A DNA stretch of 64,000 nucleotides from Micromonospora sediminicola (lineage in GTDB: Bacteria; Actinomycetota; Actinomycetes; Mycobacteriales; Micromonosporaceae): NCBI RefSeq assembly GCF_900089585.1, contig NZ_FLRH01000004.1, forward strand, positions 923,001 through 987,000, given 5' to 3'. Under the pieces are notes generated by a model. The model searched no databases and was not told the DNA's origin. It saw only the letters and a program-made list of their open reading frames with translations. Below are positions 19,284-28,586 of this stretch, in pieces. Each line of letters begins with the position of its first letter. The first letter of the stretch is position 1. Made by a program: the position numbers and the translations under genes.

Positions 19284-19745
19284 GCCCTGCCCGGCCGGTA
19301 CGCCCCGAGCCCGACCAGCGGCCCGACCCAGGCCCTCGCCGACGCGCTCGCCGCCGAGTACGCGGCGATCTGGGCGTACGGGGTGATCGGCGTGCACCTC
19401 ACCGACGCGGCCCGCACGGCCGCCCGCGCCGCCGAGGCGGCCCACCGGTCCCGCCGCGACGCGTTGCTCCTCCAACTCGCCGAGGGCTCCGGCCAGGTGC
19501 CCGCCGACCGGGCCGGCTACGCGCTGCCCTTCCCGGTGACCGACCGGGCCGGCGCGCTGCGGCTGGCGGTGGAGATCGAGGAGCGGACCGCCGGGCACTG
19601 GCGGGCCGCGCTGCCGCACACCACCGGCCCCGACCGCAACACCGCACTCGCCGCGCTCACCGACTGCGCGTTGCGGGCCACCCGCTGGCGGCGTACGGCG
19701 GGGGTGACTCCGGTCACCGTCGCCTTCCCGGGCCGCACGGCCTGA
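19134..19745 (+). CDS. DUF4439 ferritin-like protein with repeat-extended N-terminus
   Basis: 203 aa if started at GTG 19134, which overlaps the lipoprotein stop. The core ([55 protein letters not shown]) fits the DUF4439 ferritin-like four-helix family with conserved Glu residues; metal binding is plausible but unproven. The first about 42 residues come from two copies plus a partial copy of a 57-bp repeat coding [18 protein letters not shown]. Other GTG starts exist at 19191 and 19248, so the mature start is uncertain. Confidence 0.75.
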   Translation: MSERTERSEGRERTPGLHSVSERTERSEGRERTPGLHSVSERTERSEGRQALPGRYAPSPTSGPTQALADALAAEYAAIWAYGVIGVHLTDAARTAARAAEAAHRSRRDALLLQLAEGSGQVPADRAGYALPFPVTDRAGALRLAVEIEERTAGHWRAALPHTTGPDRNTALAALTDCALRATRWRRTAGVTPVTVAFPGRTA

Positions 19746-19796
19746 GCGCGGGCCCGGTCACCCGGCGGAGCCCTGCGGTTGCGGGCCGCATACCAG

Positions 19797-19806
19797 GTAT
19801 GCATAC
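19797..19806 (+). promoter_or_regulatory. Palindrome GTATGCATAC before the PadR gene
   Basis: Perfect 10-base palindrome, eight bases before the ATG at 19815, in an AT-richer spot with a second ATACC/GGTAT element directly before it. A position like this fits an autoregulatory PadR operator overlapping the promoter. Confidence 0.45.
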
Positions 19807-19814
19807 TCCACGCC

Positions 19815-20396
19815 ATGTCCATCCGTCACGGCCTGCTCGCCCTGCTCGAACGCGGCCAGATGTACGGCTACCAGCTGCGCGCCGCGTTCGAGGAGTCGAC
19901 CGGGTCGACCTGGCCGCTGAACATCGGGCAGGTCTACACCACGCTCGCGCGGCTGGAACGCGACGGACTGGTCCGCCCACTGCCGGAGAACGAGGGCGGG
20001 CAGCGGCCGTACGAGATCACCGACGCCGGGCGCGCGGACCTGGCGCTCTGGTTCGCCACGCCGATCAGCCGCGCGGACCGGCCCCGGGACGAGCTGTCGA
20101 TCAAGCTGGCGTTGGCGCTGACCACCCCCGGGGTGGACGTCCGCGCGGTGGTGCAGACCCAGCGCAGCGCCACCATGCGTGCCCTGCAGGAGTTCACCCG
20201 GTTGAAGTACGCCAGCGACAAGCCGGAGGATCTGCCCTGGCGGTTGGTGCTGGACGCGATGATCTTCCAGGCCGAGGCCGAGGTGCGCTGGCTCGACCAC
20301 TGCGAGACCAGCCTGGTCCGGCACCGCCCGGCGCCGGCCCGACCGGCGGACCACCCCGAGGCGGTGGACCGGGCCGGCGACGAAGCCCGCCGGTGA
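19815..20396 (+). CDS. PadR family transcriptional repressor
   Basis: 193 aa from ATG 19815 (MSIRHGLLALLERGQMYGYQ). The winged-helix domain shows the family pattern GQVYTTLARLERDGLV and a C-terminal helical part. It is followed 19 bases downstream by an ABC transporter pair it likely controls, a common PadR/exporter arrangement. The palindrome at 19797 is its probable operator. Inducer unknown. Confidence 0.88.
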   Translation: MSIRHGLLALLERGQMYGYQLRAAFEESTGSTWPLNIGQVYTTLARLERDGLVRPLPENEGGQRPYEITDAGRADLALWFATPISRADRPRDELSIKLALALTTPGVDVRAVVQTQRSATMRALQEFTRLKYASDKPEDLPWRLVLDAMIFQAEAEVRWLDHCETSLVRHRPAPARPADHPEAVDRAGDEARR

Positions 20397-20415
20397 GGCG
20401 GCACGGGAGGCGCGG

Positions 20416-21147
20416 ATGAACCCGACCGACGGGGTGCTGGAGCTGCGTGCGGTGCACCGCACGCACGGTGGCGGCGAGGCCGCCGTGCACGCGCTGCGCG
20501 GCGTCAGCCTCACCGTGGCCGCCGGCGAGATGGTGGCCGTGATGGGCCCCTCCGGCTCCGGCAAGTCCACCCTGCTGGCGCTGGCCGGCGGCCTGGACCG
20601 GCCCACGGCCGGTGAGGTGCTGGTCGAGGGCGAGGCGCTCGGCGGGCTCGCCGCCCGCGAGCTGGCCCGCCTGCGCCGGCGCCGGATCGGGTACGTCTTC
20701 CAGGACCTGAACCTGCTCGGCAGCCTGACCGCGGTGGAGAACGTGGCCCTCCCCCTGGAGCTGGACGGCACCGGGGTGCGGGCGGCCCGCCGGCTCGCCC
20801 TGGCCGCGCTGCGCGAGGTGGACGTCGCCGGCCTGGCCGACCGCTTCCCGGACCAGATGTCCGGCGGCCAGCAGCAGCGGGTGGCGATCGCCCGGGCGCT
20901 GGTCGGCGAGCGCCGGCTGGTGCTGGCCGACGAACCGACCGGGGCGCTGGACTCCCAGGCCGGCGAGGCGGTGCTGCACCTGCTGCGCCGCCGGGTGGAC
21001 GCCGGCGCGGCCGGCGTGCTGGTCACGCACGAGGCCCGCCACGCCGGCTGGGCCGACCGGGTGGTGTTCCTGCGCGACGGGGTGCTGGTCGACTCGACCG
21101 CCCCGCTGGTCGGGGTCGAGCACCTGCTCAGCGGCAGCAGCCGGTGA
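20416..21147 (+). CDS. ABC transporter ATPase, MacB/LolD type
   Basis: 243 aa. Complete nucleotide-binding domain: Walker A GPSGSGKST, Q-loop FQDLNLL, signature MSGGQQQR, Walker B LVLADEPTGALD and H-loop THEARHAGW. This belongs to the family that powers FtsX-type permeases. It is 19 bases downstream of the PadR gene and its stop overlaps the permease GTG. Confidence 0.93.
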   Translation: MNPTDGVLELRAVHRTHGGGEAAVHALRGVSLTVAAGEMVAVMGPSGSGKSTLLALAGGLDRPTAGEVLVEGEALGGLAARELARLRRRRIGYVFQDLNLLGSLTAVENVALPLELDGTGVRAARRLALAALREVDVAGLADRFPDQMSGGQQQRVAIARALVGERRLVLADEPTGALDSQAGEAVLHLLRRRVDAGAAGVLVTHEARHAGWADRVVFLRDGVLVDSTAPLVGVEHLLSGSSR

Positions 21148-23825
21148 ACCGCGGGCGGTTCGCCGCCGCGCTCCGGTCGTGGCGGCCCGCGCTGCGGATC
21201 GCCCGGCGCGAGGCGCTGCGGTCCCGGCGGCGCACGCTGCTGGTGCTGGCGATGATCGCGCTGCCGGTCCTCGGCCTCAGCTTCACCGCCGCCAGCTACG
21301 ACATGTCGGACCTGACCCGGGCGGAACGGCTCGACCGCCGGCTCGGCGGCGCCGACGCCGAGCTGCGCTGGACCGACCTGTCCCCGGTCACGCAGGATGC
21401 CTGGGGCGAGTCGGCCTGGTCGGTCGGGGACGACCCGGTCCCCCGGACCCGCCCGGTCACCGCCGACGAGTTGCGGGCGCTCCTGCCCGCCGGCAGCCGG
21501 GTCACCCGGGTCCGCTGGTGGCTGTCGTTCGAGACCCGGATCGGGCGCAAGGTCAGGTCGATGGACGCCCGGGCCGTCGACTTGACCGATCCGCTCGCCC
21601 GGCCGCTGGCCCGGGTACGCGAGGGCCGCCCCCCGACGCGCCCGGACGAGATCGCGGTCAACGCGGCCGCGCTGCGCCGGCTGGACACCCGCGTCGGCGC
21701 GCCGGTGCGCACGACCGACGGCACCACCTACCGGGTGGTCGGCGTGGTCGAGTTCCCCGACAACCTGCGCGAGATGGTCACGCTGGCCGACCTTGCCCCG
21801 GACAGTCCACCGGCCGAGTCGAGCTGGCTGGTGGACCTGCCCGGCTCGGTGGACCCCGCGCTCGTCGACCGGCTGAACGCGCAGGGCGTCCAGGTGACCA
21901 CCCGTACCAGGCTGCCGGGGCGGCAGGAACTGGCCCGCGGTCCGTCCATCCCCGACGTCGAGCAGACCGGCAGCGTGGCGCTGGTCGGCGGGCTGGGCCT
22001 GCTGGAGGTGGTGCTGCTCGTCGGACCGGCCTTCGCGGTCGGCGTCCGCCGCCGGCGACGGGACCTCGCGCTGGTCGCGGTGGCCGGTGGCGACGCCGCG
22101 CACCTGCGCCGGATCGTGCTCGCCGACGGGGTGGTGCTCGGCGCCGGCGGGGCCGCCCTCGGCCTGCTGCTCGGCGTCGGGACGGCGATCGCCGCGCGAC
22201 CGCTGGTCGAGCAGTACCTGCTCCAGGAGCGGATGGCCGCGTACCGGGTCTTCCCGACCGCGCTGGCCGCGATCGCCGCGGTGGCGGTGCTGGCCGGGGT
22301 GCTCGCGGCGCTCGCGCCGGCCTGGGCCGCGTCCCGGCAGGACGTGGTGGCCGGCCTGGCCGGGCGGCGCGAACCACCCCGGCCGGGCCGCCGGTGGTTG
22401 CTGATCGGTCTCCTGCTGACCGCCGCCGGCACCGCGCTGGCCGCGTACGCCGCCTCCCGGACCTCGCCCACCGGGGTGCTGGCCGGCGTGGCCCTCGGCG
22501 AGCTGGGGCTGGTCTTCTGCACGCCCATGCTGGTCGGGTTGCTCGCCCGGGCCGGGCGACTGCTGCCGCTGACGCCCCGGCTCGCGCTGCGCGACGCCAG
22601 CCGCAACCGGTCGTCGGCCGCGCCGGCCATCTCGGCCGTGATGGCGGCGGTCGCCGGCAGCGTGGCGCTCGGCGTCTACCTGGCCAGCGACGACGCCCGC
22701 AGCCAGGCGCTCTGGCAGCCCGGCCTGCCACCGGGCAACATGATCCTCATGCCCGCCGGCGGGCCGGTGACCGGTTCGCCGCCGGCGGCCGGCGCGGTCG
22801 CCGAGCGGGTGCGGACGGTGCTGCCGGGCGCCACCGTCAGCACGGTGGCCGGCGCGGTGTGCGCCCGCCCCGCCGGCCCGGACGACTACTGCATGGCCGT
22901 CGCCGTGCGTCCGCCGACGGAACGGTGCCCGTACGGGCCGTACGAGGAGGGTCCCGCCTCGACCCGGCACGACCCCCGCTGCGTCCAGCCGTTCCGGGAG
23001 CCGGACGACGTCTCGCTGCCGACGCTGGTGGACGACGGCGGCGCGCTGGCCGCGCTCACCGGCGCCCCGGCCGACGAGCTGGCCGCCGCGCGCCGCGCCC
23101 TGGCCGCCGGTGGCGTCGTGGTCACCGACCCCCGGCACCTGGTGGACGGGCAGGTGCGACTGGAGGTCAACCGCACCTCGGACAGCCGGACGACGGTCCG
23201 GCACCTGCCCGGGTACGTCCTGCGCGGCGGCCTCCCGGTCGACCGGCTGGTGCTCTCCCCCGCCGCCGCGACCACGCTCGGCCTGGCCGCCGAGCCGCTG
23301 GGCTACCTGGTGGACACCACCGGCCCGCCCACCGAGCGGCAGCGTGAGCGGCTGACCGAGGAACTGGCCGCGGTCGTCGAGCTGTCCGCCCAGATGGCGA
23401 CCGCACAACCGCCGTCGAACCAGCGGCCGTTGCTGCTCCTGCTGGCCGCCGCGTCGGGGGTGATCACGCTCGGCGCCGCCGCGGTCGCCACCGGCCTGGC
23501 CGCCGCCGAGGGCCGCCGGGACCTGTCCACGCTCGCCGCGGTCGGCGCCGACCCCCGGGTACGCCGGGTGCTGTCGCTCTGGCAGGCCGGGGTGATCGCG
23601 GGCATCGGCTCGGCGCTGGGCATCGTGGCGGGGCTCGGCTCGGCCGCCGTCATCCTGGCCGCGCTCAACCAGCGGTACGCGCAGTCCTGGCCGGTGCAGC
23701 CGCCGTACCCGCTGACCGTGCCCGGCCAGACCATGACGGTGCTGGTGGTGGTGCCGGTGGTGGCGATGCTGGGCGCGGCGCTGCTCACCCGCTCCCGCCT
23801 GCCGGTCGAACGTCGCCTCGACTGA
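21144..23825 (+). CDS. FtsX-type ABC permease
   Basis: 893 aa from GTG 21144. An N-terminal transmembrane segment (LLVLAMIALPVLGLSFTAAS), a large outside domain, then clusters of helices (GLGLLEVVLLVGPAFAVGVRRRRRDLA appears in part), a second outside domain and a C-terminal cluster including GVITLGAAAVATGLAAAEGRRDL. Two FtsX-like units are present, the MacB/efflux topology. It is paired with the ATPase upstream under the PadR regulator. The substrate is unknown; antibiotic, peptide or lipid export are options. Confidence 0.87.
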   Translation: MNRGRFAAALRSWRPALRIARREALRSRRRTLLVLAMIALPVLGLSFTAASYDMSDLTRAERLDRRLGGADAELRWTDLSPVTQDAWGESAWSVGDDPVPRTRPVTADELRALLPAGSRVTRVRWWLSFETRIGRKVRSMDARAVDLTDPLARPLARVREGRPPTRPDEIAVNAAALRRLDTRVGAPVRTTDGTTYRVVGVVEFPDNLREMVTLADLAPDSPPAESSWLVDLPGSVDPALVDRLNAQGVQVTTRTRLPGRQELARGPSIPDVEQTGSVALVGGLGLLEVVLLVGPAFAVGVRRRRRDLALVAVAGGDAAHLRRIVLADGVVLGAGGAALGLLLGVGTAIAARPLVEQYLLQERMAAYRVFPTALAAIAAVAVLAGVLAALAPAWAASRQDVVAGLAGRREPPRPGRRWLLIGLLLTAAGTALAAYAASRTSPTGVLAGVALGELGLVFCTPMLVGLLARAGRLLPLTPRLALRDASRNRSSAAPAISAVMAAVAGSVALGVYLASDDARSQALWQPGLPPGNMILMPAGGPVTGSPPAAGAVAERVRTVLPGATVSTVAGAVCARPAGPDDYCMAVAVRPPTERCPYGPYEEGPASTRHDPRCVQPFREPDDVSLPTLVDDGGALAALTGAPADELAAARRALAAGGVVVTDPRHLVDGQVRLEVNRTSDSRTTVRHLPGYVLRGGLPVDRLVLSPAAATTLGLAAEPLGYLVDTTGPPTERQRERLTEELAAVVELSAQMATAQPPSNQRPLLLLLAAASGVITLGAAAVATGLAAAEGRRDLSTLAAVGADPRVRRVLSLWQAGVIAGIGSALGIVAGLGSAAVILAALNQRYAQSWPVQPPYPLTVPGQTMTVLVVVPVVAMLGAALLTRSRLPVERRLD

Positions 23826-23877
23826 CCGGGGTCCGCAGGGGGGTGACGGGGCGCGGCGGGGGCGGCAGACTGGACGG

Positions 23878-24354
23878 GTGACCGCTCTGGGATCCCTCAC
23901 CCGCCGCCTCGGTCACCAGCAGTGGTTCGCCACCACCATGCGTCTGCTCGTCCCCGCCGACCGGCTCGTCGGCCGGCTGACGAAGGGTCGCGTGGTCGCC
24001 TTCGGGCTGGTGCCCACACTGGTGCTCACCTCCACCGGCCGCCGCTCCGGCAAGCCCCGCAGCAACCCCCTGGTCTACGTCCCCGACGGCGACGCCTACG
24101 TGGTGATCGGCTCGAACTGGGGGCAACGACACCAACCGTCCTGGACGTTCAACCTGATGGCCCACCCGGGCGCCGAGGTGGACGTCAAGGGCCGCCGGAT
24201 CCCGGTCACCGCCGAGCAGGTCACCGGCGAGGAACGGGAACGGCTGTTCCAGCGGCTGGTGCAGGAGTGGCCCGCGTACCGCACGTACGTCGAGCGGGCC
24301 GGTGGCCGCGAGATCAAGGTCTTCCGCCTGGCCCCAACCGCCAACCGGTCCTAG
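23878..24354 (+). CDS. Deazaflavin (F420)-dependent nitroreductase family protein
   Basis: 158 aa from GTG 23878. The sequence TSTGRRSGKPRSNPLVYVPD and YVVIGSNWGQRHQPSW is typical of the split beta-barrel Ddn/FDOR family, which uses the deazaflavin F420H2. Family members reduce quinones, nitroimidazoles or other substrates; the native one here is unknown. A separate transcriptional unit after the ABC permease. Confidence 0.85.
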   Translation: MTALGSLTRRLGHQQWFATTMRLLVPADRLVGRLTKGRVVAFGLVPTLVLTSTGRRSGKPRSNPLVYVPDGDAYVVIGSNWGQRHQPSWTFNLMAHPGAEVDVKGRRIPVTAEQVTGEERERLFQRLVQEWPAYRTYVERAGGREIKVFRLAPTANRS

Positions 24355-24491
24355 GGGTCCGGCGGACGGCACGGGTCTGAGCCTCCTCGCGGTGCCCCCT
24401 TGCCACCGGGGTCGCGGCGAGGTGGGTGCGCGGGCCGACCTGACTGGGGTGGCTGGAGGCCGCCGCGTTGTTCGCCGGATGGAGGTGGACG

Positions 24492-25208
24492 TTGACCGCC
24501 GAACGGAGTCTGGACGACCCGCGGTGGCGGGTGGCCGAGCGGGTAGGGGACGCCGTCCTCCGCCGCTTCCCGGCCGACGTGCTCGCGGTCGCGGTGCACG
24601 GCCCGCTCGCGCACGGCGACGACGACGGCGGCGGGGACAGCGAGGTGGGGCTGCTCGTCGCCACCTACCGACCGGGTGCCGGGCCGAGGCCGTCCACCCG
24701 CCGCGTCGACGGGGTGCTGGTCGACCTGACCGTGGCCGGGGCGGACGACTACCTGCGGCGGGCGACCACGATCACGGCGGGCTGGCCGCTGGCGGCTGAC
24801 CGGTACGTCACCACCCGCGCCCTGCACGATCCGACCGGCTGGCTGCCGAAGCTGCGCGACGAGCACCTCGCCCGGCTGGCCCGGGCCCGACCGGCCGAGT
24901 TCACCACCGCCGCGCGGCAGGCCTGGTACCGGGGCAGCGCGGCGCACGCCCGCGCGCTGCGGCTGGCCGAGTGGTACGAGACCGACCAGGCGCTGCTCGT
25001 GCTCGGTGAGGCCCGGCTGGCCGCCGCGACCGTGCAGGGGCTGTTCAGTCGCACCTACTTCCGCGATCCGGGGGACGCGGTGCGGCGGACCGGGCTGGCC
25101 GGGGCGGACATGACCGAGGTGGGCGCGGTGTTGACCCGGCAGGCCGAGGAACTGGCCGCCCGGGGCCGGCCGGTCGACGGCACCGTCGACGACCTGCTGG
25201 ACGGCTGA
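24492..25208 (+). CDS. Nucleotidyltransferase-domain protein
   Basis: 238 aa. The start is TTG 24492 with GGAGG at 24481-24485; ATG and GTG in the neighbourhood are out of frame. The N-terminal part VLAVAVHGPLAHGDDDGGGD holds a diverged G-S/D-x-D nucleotidyltransferase motif (SEVGLLVAT in place of SDIDL). The C-terminal half is helical (RLARARPAEFTTAARQAWYR). It resembles kanamycin nucleotidyltransferase-like proteins, but the first catalytic Asp is replaced by Glu (SEVG), so activity is uncertain. Function unknown. Confidence 0.65.
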   Translation: MTAERSLDDPRWRVAERVGDAVLRRFPADVLAVAVHGPLAHGDDDGGGDSEVGLLVATYRPGAGPRPSTRRVDGVLVDLTVAGADDYLRRATTITAGWPLAADRYVTTRALHDPTGWLPKLRDEHLARLARARPAEFTTAARQAWYRGSAAHARALRLAEWYETDQALLVLGEARLAAATVQGLFSRTYFRDPGDAVRRTGLAGADMTEVGAVLTRQAEELAARGRPVDGTVDDLLDG

Positions 25209-25219
25209 GCGCGGGGCCG

Positions 25220-25936
25220 TCAGCCGATACCGCCACCAACCCCGATCAGCGCGCCGATCAGATAGGTCGCGCCGGCTGCCAGCGCGCCGAGCAGCAGCTG
25301 CCGCAGGCCGCCGCTCCACCAGGCGCGGTAGGTGAACCGGGCCACGATCGCCCCGGCGAGGAAGAGCCCCACGCCGCCGACGCCGAGGGCCAGCCACAGG
25401 CTGGTGAAGCCGAGCAGGTACGGCAGCAGCGGCACCAGGGCGCCGATCGAGAAGCAGATGAACGACGAGATCGCCGCCGCCCACGGGCTGGGCTGGTCGT
25501 CGGGGTCGACGCCCAACTCCTCCCGGACGTGGACGCGCAGCGCCTCCTCCGGGTTGGCGCGCACCGCCTCGGCGACCTGGGTGGCCAGGTCGCGGGGCAG
25601 CCCGCGGGCCACCCACGCGTCGGCCAGCTCGCGGGCCTCCGCCTCCGGGTGCCGTTCCAGCTCCCGCCGCTCCTTGGCCACCTCGGCGGCCACCTGCTCG
25701 TTGGCGGACCGGACGCTCGTGTACTCGCCCAGACCCATCGAGATGGCGCCGGCCACCAGGCCGGCCGTGCCGGTGAGCACGACGCTGCGCGGGGACACCC
25801 CGCCGCCACCGACACCGGCGATCAGCGCGATGTTGGTGACCAGACCGTCCATGGCGCCGAAGACCGCCGGCCGCAGCCAGCCGCCGGACACGTCCGCGTG
25901 GTGCGCCTCGCGCAGCGCCGCCGGGGTGTCGGTCAC
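25220..25936 (-). CDS. VIT1/CCC1-family metal transporter
   Basis: 238 aa from GTG 25934-25936. Contains [33 protein letters not shown], a charged metal-binding-like segment ([20 protein letters not shown]) and a C-terminal set of transmembrane helices ([20 protein letters not shown]). The family moves Fe2+ or Mn2+ across membranes. The start overlaps the map stop by GTGA, so the two are coupled; methionine aminopeptidase is a metal enzyme but a functional link is only a guess. Confidence 0.87.
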   Translation of the reverse strand: MTDTPAALREAHHADVSGGWLRPAVFGAMDGLVTNIALIAGVGGGGVSPRSVVLTGTAGLVAGAISMGLGEYTSVRSANEQVAAEVAKERRELERHPEAEARELADAWVARGLPRDLATQVAEAVRANPEEALRVHVREELGVDPDDQPSPWAAAISSFICFSIGALVPLLPYLLGFTSLWLALGVGGVGLFLAGAIVARFTYRAWWSGGLRQLLLGALAAGATYLIGALIGVGGGIG

Positions 25937-26790
25937 GGCAGGGTCAGGATCTCGTAGCCGTCGTCGGTCACGACGATGGTGTGCTCGAACTGCGCCGTCC
26001 ACCTCCGGTCCTTGGTGACCACCGTCCAGCCGTCGTCCCACATGTCGTACTGGTGGGTGCCGAGGGTGATCATCGGCTCGATGGTGAAGGTCATCCCAGG
26101 TTCCATCAGGTCGGTGGGGCGCGGGCTGTCGTAGTGCGGGACGTAGAGGCCGCTGTGGAAGGCCTCGCCGATGCCGTGGCCGGTGAAGTCGCGCACCACG
26201 CCGTAGCCGAAGCGCTTGGCGTAGGACTCGATCACCCGGCCGATGACGTTGATCTGCCGGCCCGGCGCGACCGCCTTGATGCCGCGCATCATCGCCGCGT
26301 GGGTCCGCTCGACCAGCAGGCGGGCCTCCTCGCCCACCTCACCGACGCAGAAGGTCGCGTCGGTGTCGCCGTGCACCCCGTTCAGGTAGGCCGTGACGTC
26401 GACGTTGACGATGTCGCCGTCCTGGAGCACCGTCGAGTCGGGGATGCCGTGGCAGATCACCTCGTTGACGCTGGTGCAGCAGGACTTGGGAAAGCCCTTG
26501 TAGCCCAGCGTCGACGGGTAGGCGCCGTGGTCGCAGAGGAACTCGTGCACCACCTGGTCGATCTCATCGGTGGTCACCCCCGGCTTGCAGTGCTCACCCG
26601 CGAGCTGGGTGGCCCGGGCCGCGAGCCGACCGGCCACCCGCATCTTCTCGATGGTCTCCGGCGTCTGCACGTGGGACCCGCGCCACTCCTGCGGGCGCTT
26701 CTTCCCCACGTACTCGGGGCGCGGAATGTGGGCGGGGACCGCTCGCCACGGGGAGAGCGTGCCGGGGGTCAGCGGCGCACGGACGGTCAT
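25933..26790 (-). CDS. map: Type I methionine aminopeptidase
   Basis: 285 aa. Removes initiator methionine from nascent proteins using two divalent metals. Metal ligands appear in [20 protein letters not shown] (two Asp), [12 protein letters not shown] (His) and TFTIEPMI (Glu), and QFEHTIVVT supplies the last Glu. The N-terminal about 40 residues ([13 protein letters not shown]) are a typical actinobacterial MapA extension with an SH3-binding-like proline-rich start. Start ATG 26788-26790. Confidence 0.96.
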   Translation of the reverse strand: MTVRAPLTPGTLSPWRAVPAHIPRPEYVGKKRPQEWRGSHVQTPETIEKMRVAGRLAARATQLAGEHCKPGVTTDEIDQVVHEFLCDHGAYPSTLGYKGFPKSCCTSVNEVICHGIPDSTVLQDGDIVNVDVTAYLNGVHGDTDATFCVGEVGEEARLLVERTHAAMMRGIKAVAPGRQINVIGRVIESYAKRFGYGVVRDFTGHGIGEAFHSGLYVPHYDSPRPTDLMEPGMTFTIEPMITLGTHQYDMWDDGWTVVTKDRRWTAQFEHTIVVTDDGYEILTLP

Positions 26791-26884
26791 GTCCTCAGAC
26801 TATCGCCGGCACCCCCGTGACCCCCGCCACGGCCCCGCCCACCAGGTTGTTGCCGTGCCGCAAACGCTGTGCCATTGTTGCTGC

Positions 26885-27199
26885 GTGGATCAAGGGGGTG
26901 CACCGCCCGTCTTCACCGTGACGGCGGAGGGCGAGGGCGACCACCTCCGTGTCCTGGTGACCGGCGAGGTCGACATGGCGACCGCGGACACCATGTTCCA
27001 GAGCGCGCTCCGCGAGCCCGCCAAGCTGCTCACGCTCGACCTGCGCGCGGTCACCTTCTTCGACTCGGCCGCCATCCACGCGGTGGTGCGGCTGTCCCAG
27101 CGCTTCCCGGGCGCGCTCGTCGTCCTGCCGTCCCGGCAGGTCCGACGCGTGCTGGAGATCTCCGGCCTGGGCGATCAGGACTGGCTGGCGGACACCTGA
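26885..27199 (+). CDS. STAS-domain anti-anti-sigma factor
   Basis: 104 aa from GTG 26885. The STAS fold is clear: VTGEVDMATADTMFQSALRE and LTLDLRAVTFFDSAAIHAVV, where the Ser in FDSAAI is the expected phosphorylation site. Such proteins bind RsbW/SpoIIAB-type anti-sigma kinases when unphosphorylated and release the sigma factor. There is no sigma or anti-sigma gene next to it. The large fused PP2C/kinase at 30802-34470 could act on it. Confidence 0.85.
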   Translation: MDQGGAPPVFTVTAEGEGDHLRVLVTGEVDMATADTMFQSALREPAKLLTLDLRAVTFFDSAAIHAVVRLSQRFPGALVVLPSRQVRRVLEISGLGDQDWLADT

Positions 27200-27212
27200 G
27201 CCGGCTGCCGGT

Positions 27213-28466
27213 TCAGGGCGGATCTTCCGCACCGTGCGTCAGCGGGCCGGCCGGCCCGGCCTGCGGGCGATCCGCTGCCGGCTTCCGCTCGCCGGGGTCC
27301 GTGGCGGTGTCGGGGGCGAGGTCGCGCCGTAGCGTCTCGGCGTCGTGCTTGCTCACACCGCTCGCGCGGATGGTGTTCACGGCGATGATGCTGATGTCGT
27401 TAGCCAGGTTGACGCCACCGATCCGCAGCCCGCTGGTGAGTGCCTCCTGAGCCTGACGGATGGCCGTCATCGCGGCTCGTTGGGACCGGGACGGCCGGTT
27501 GGCCGACGGCGACCACTCCACGGCCACGTGCCGGACGGCCTCGGCGAGGCTGTCGACGGCGTCCGCGAGCCGGGGCGGTACCGGCTCGTCGCTACGGAGC
27601 GCGCTCTCCAGGTTGAGCGCGAGGTCACGACTCTGCAGCAGGGAGCGCATCATCAGTGCGGCGCCGTGCCTCCAGCCCTCCAGCGAGTTGTGGTTGTGCC
27701 ACCGCAGCGGTGAGATGCGGACGACCTCGACGGCCGCCGACAGCGCCGTGTCCAGGTCCGAGGTGTCGACGCCGCGCAGTGTGTCGAGGGCCCGCTTGGC
27801 CAGCTCGGCGTCCCGATTCCGGGCGGCCTCGGCCACCCGGTCCAGTTCGGTGGCGATGCGGTCGAGCAACGGTCGACCGGCGCGCCGGATCCGGTGGATC
27901 GGGTGCAGGGGGAGCACCACCAGCGCGACGAGGATGCCCACCACCCCGCCGACGATGCCGTCGACGAAGCGCGGCACCGCCAAATTCGTGTTGGCCGGGG
28001 CCAGCACCGCGATCACCATGGCGCTGCCACCGACCTGGGTCACGAACGACCCCTCGCCGCTCAGCAGCACGGCGAACAGGATCGATGCCGCCACGATGAC
28101 ACCGATCTGCACGTGGCCCTGCCCCACCCAGGAGACCAACAGGTCGCCGAGGGTGATGCCGACCGCGACACCGGCGACCAGGAACAGGGTCCGGCGGAAG
28201 CGCTGACCCACCGAACTGGCGATGGTGCCCACCGCCACGGCGGGCGCGAACAGGGGCTGGGGATTGTCCAACACGTCGTTGGCGATCCACCACGCGCCGG
28301 CCGCGGCCACGCCCGACTGGACCGCCACGAGCAGGCTCAGTCGCAGCCGTACCAGTCGGTCGCGGGCCGTGGCGGAGCCGGTCCGCCGCACCGCGCCCCA
28401 CGCCGCTACGACCGGGTCGTGGGTCGCGCGCGGGCCCGCCGGATCCCCTCGTCTCACCACCACCAC
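27213..28466 (-). CDS. FUSC-family / aromatic-acid-exporter-like membrane protein
   Basis: 417 aa from the first of four consecutive GTG codons (28464-28466); a GGAAG lies upstream. A basic N-terminus is followed by about six membrane segments (LLVAVQSGVAAAGAWWIAND, TLFLVAGVAVGITLGDLLVS, VIVAASILFAVLLSG, VGGVVGILVALVVLPLH) with the FUSC-like LFAPAVAVGTIASSVGQRFR. A long cytoplasmic helical tail (RDAELAKRALDTLRGVDTSD) follows. Export of aromatic acids or other anions is the family's role; substrate unknown. Confidence 0.75.
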   Translation of the reverse strand: MVVVRRGDPAGPRATHDPVVAAWGAVRRTGSATARDRLVRLRLSLLVAVQSGVAAAGAWWIANDVLDNPQPLFAPAVAVGTIASSVGQRFRRTLFLVAGVAVGITLGDLLVSWVGQGHVQIGVIVAASILFAVLLSGEGSFVTQVGGSAMVIAVLAPANTNLAVPRFVDGIVGGVVGILVALVVLPLHPIHRIRRAGRPLLDRIATELDRVAEAARNRDAELAKRALDTLRGVDTSDLDTALSAAVEVVRISPLRWHNHNSLEGWRHGAALMMRSLLQSRDLALNLESALRSDEPVPPRLADAVDSLAEAVRHVAVEWSPSANRPSRSQRAAMTAIRQAQEALTSGLRIGGVNLANDISIIAVNTIRASGVSKHDAETLRRDLAPDTATDPGERKPAADRPQAGPAGPLTHGAEDPP

Positions 28467-28586
28467 GCTACGGCTTCCGTCACTCCGGTCCGGGCGGAAA
28501 CCGAGGCTGGACGGCGGGATCACCCGCGCATGTCCCGGTGGTGAAGGGGTAGGCACCCGCGTCCTCGACGCGGAAGCGGTGGCTGG

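Noticed and set aside
19758-23900. A 1380-codon minus-strand frame
   Set aside because: Antisense to the PadR/ABC transporter genes, which have complete motifs.
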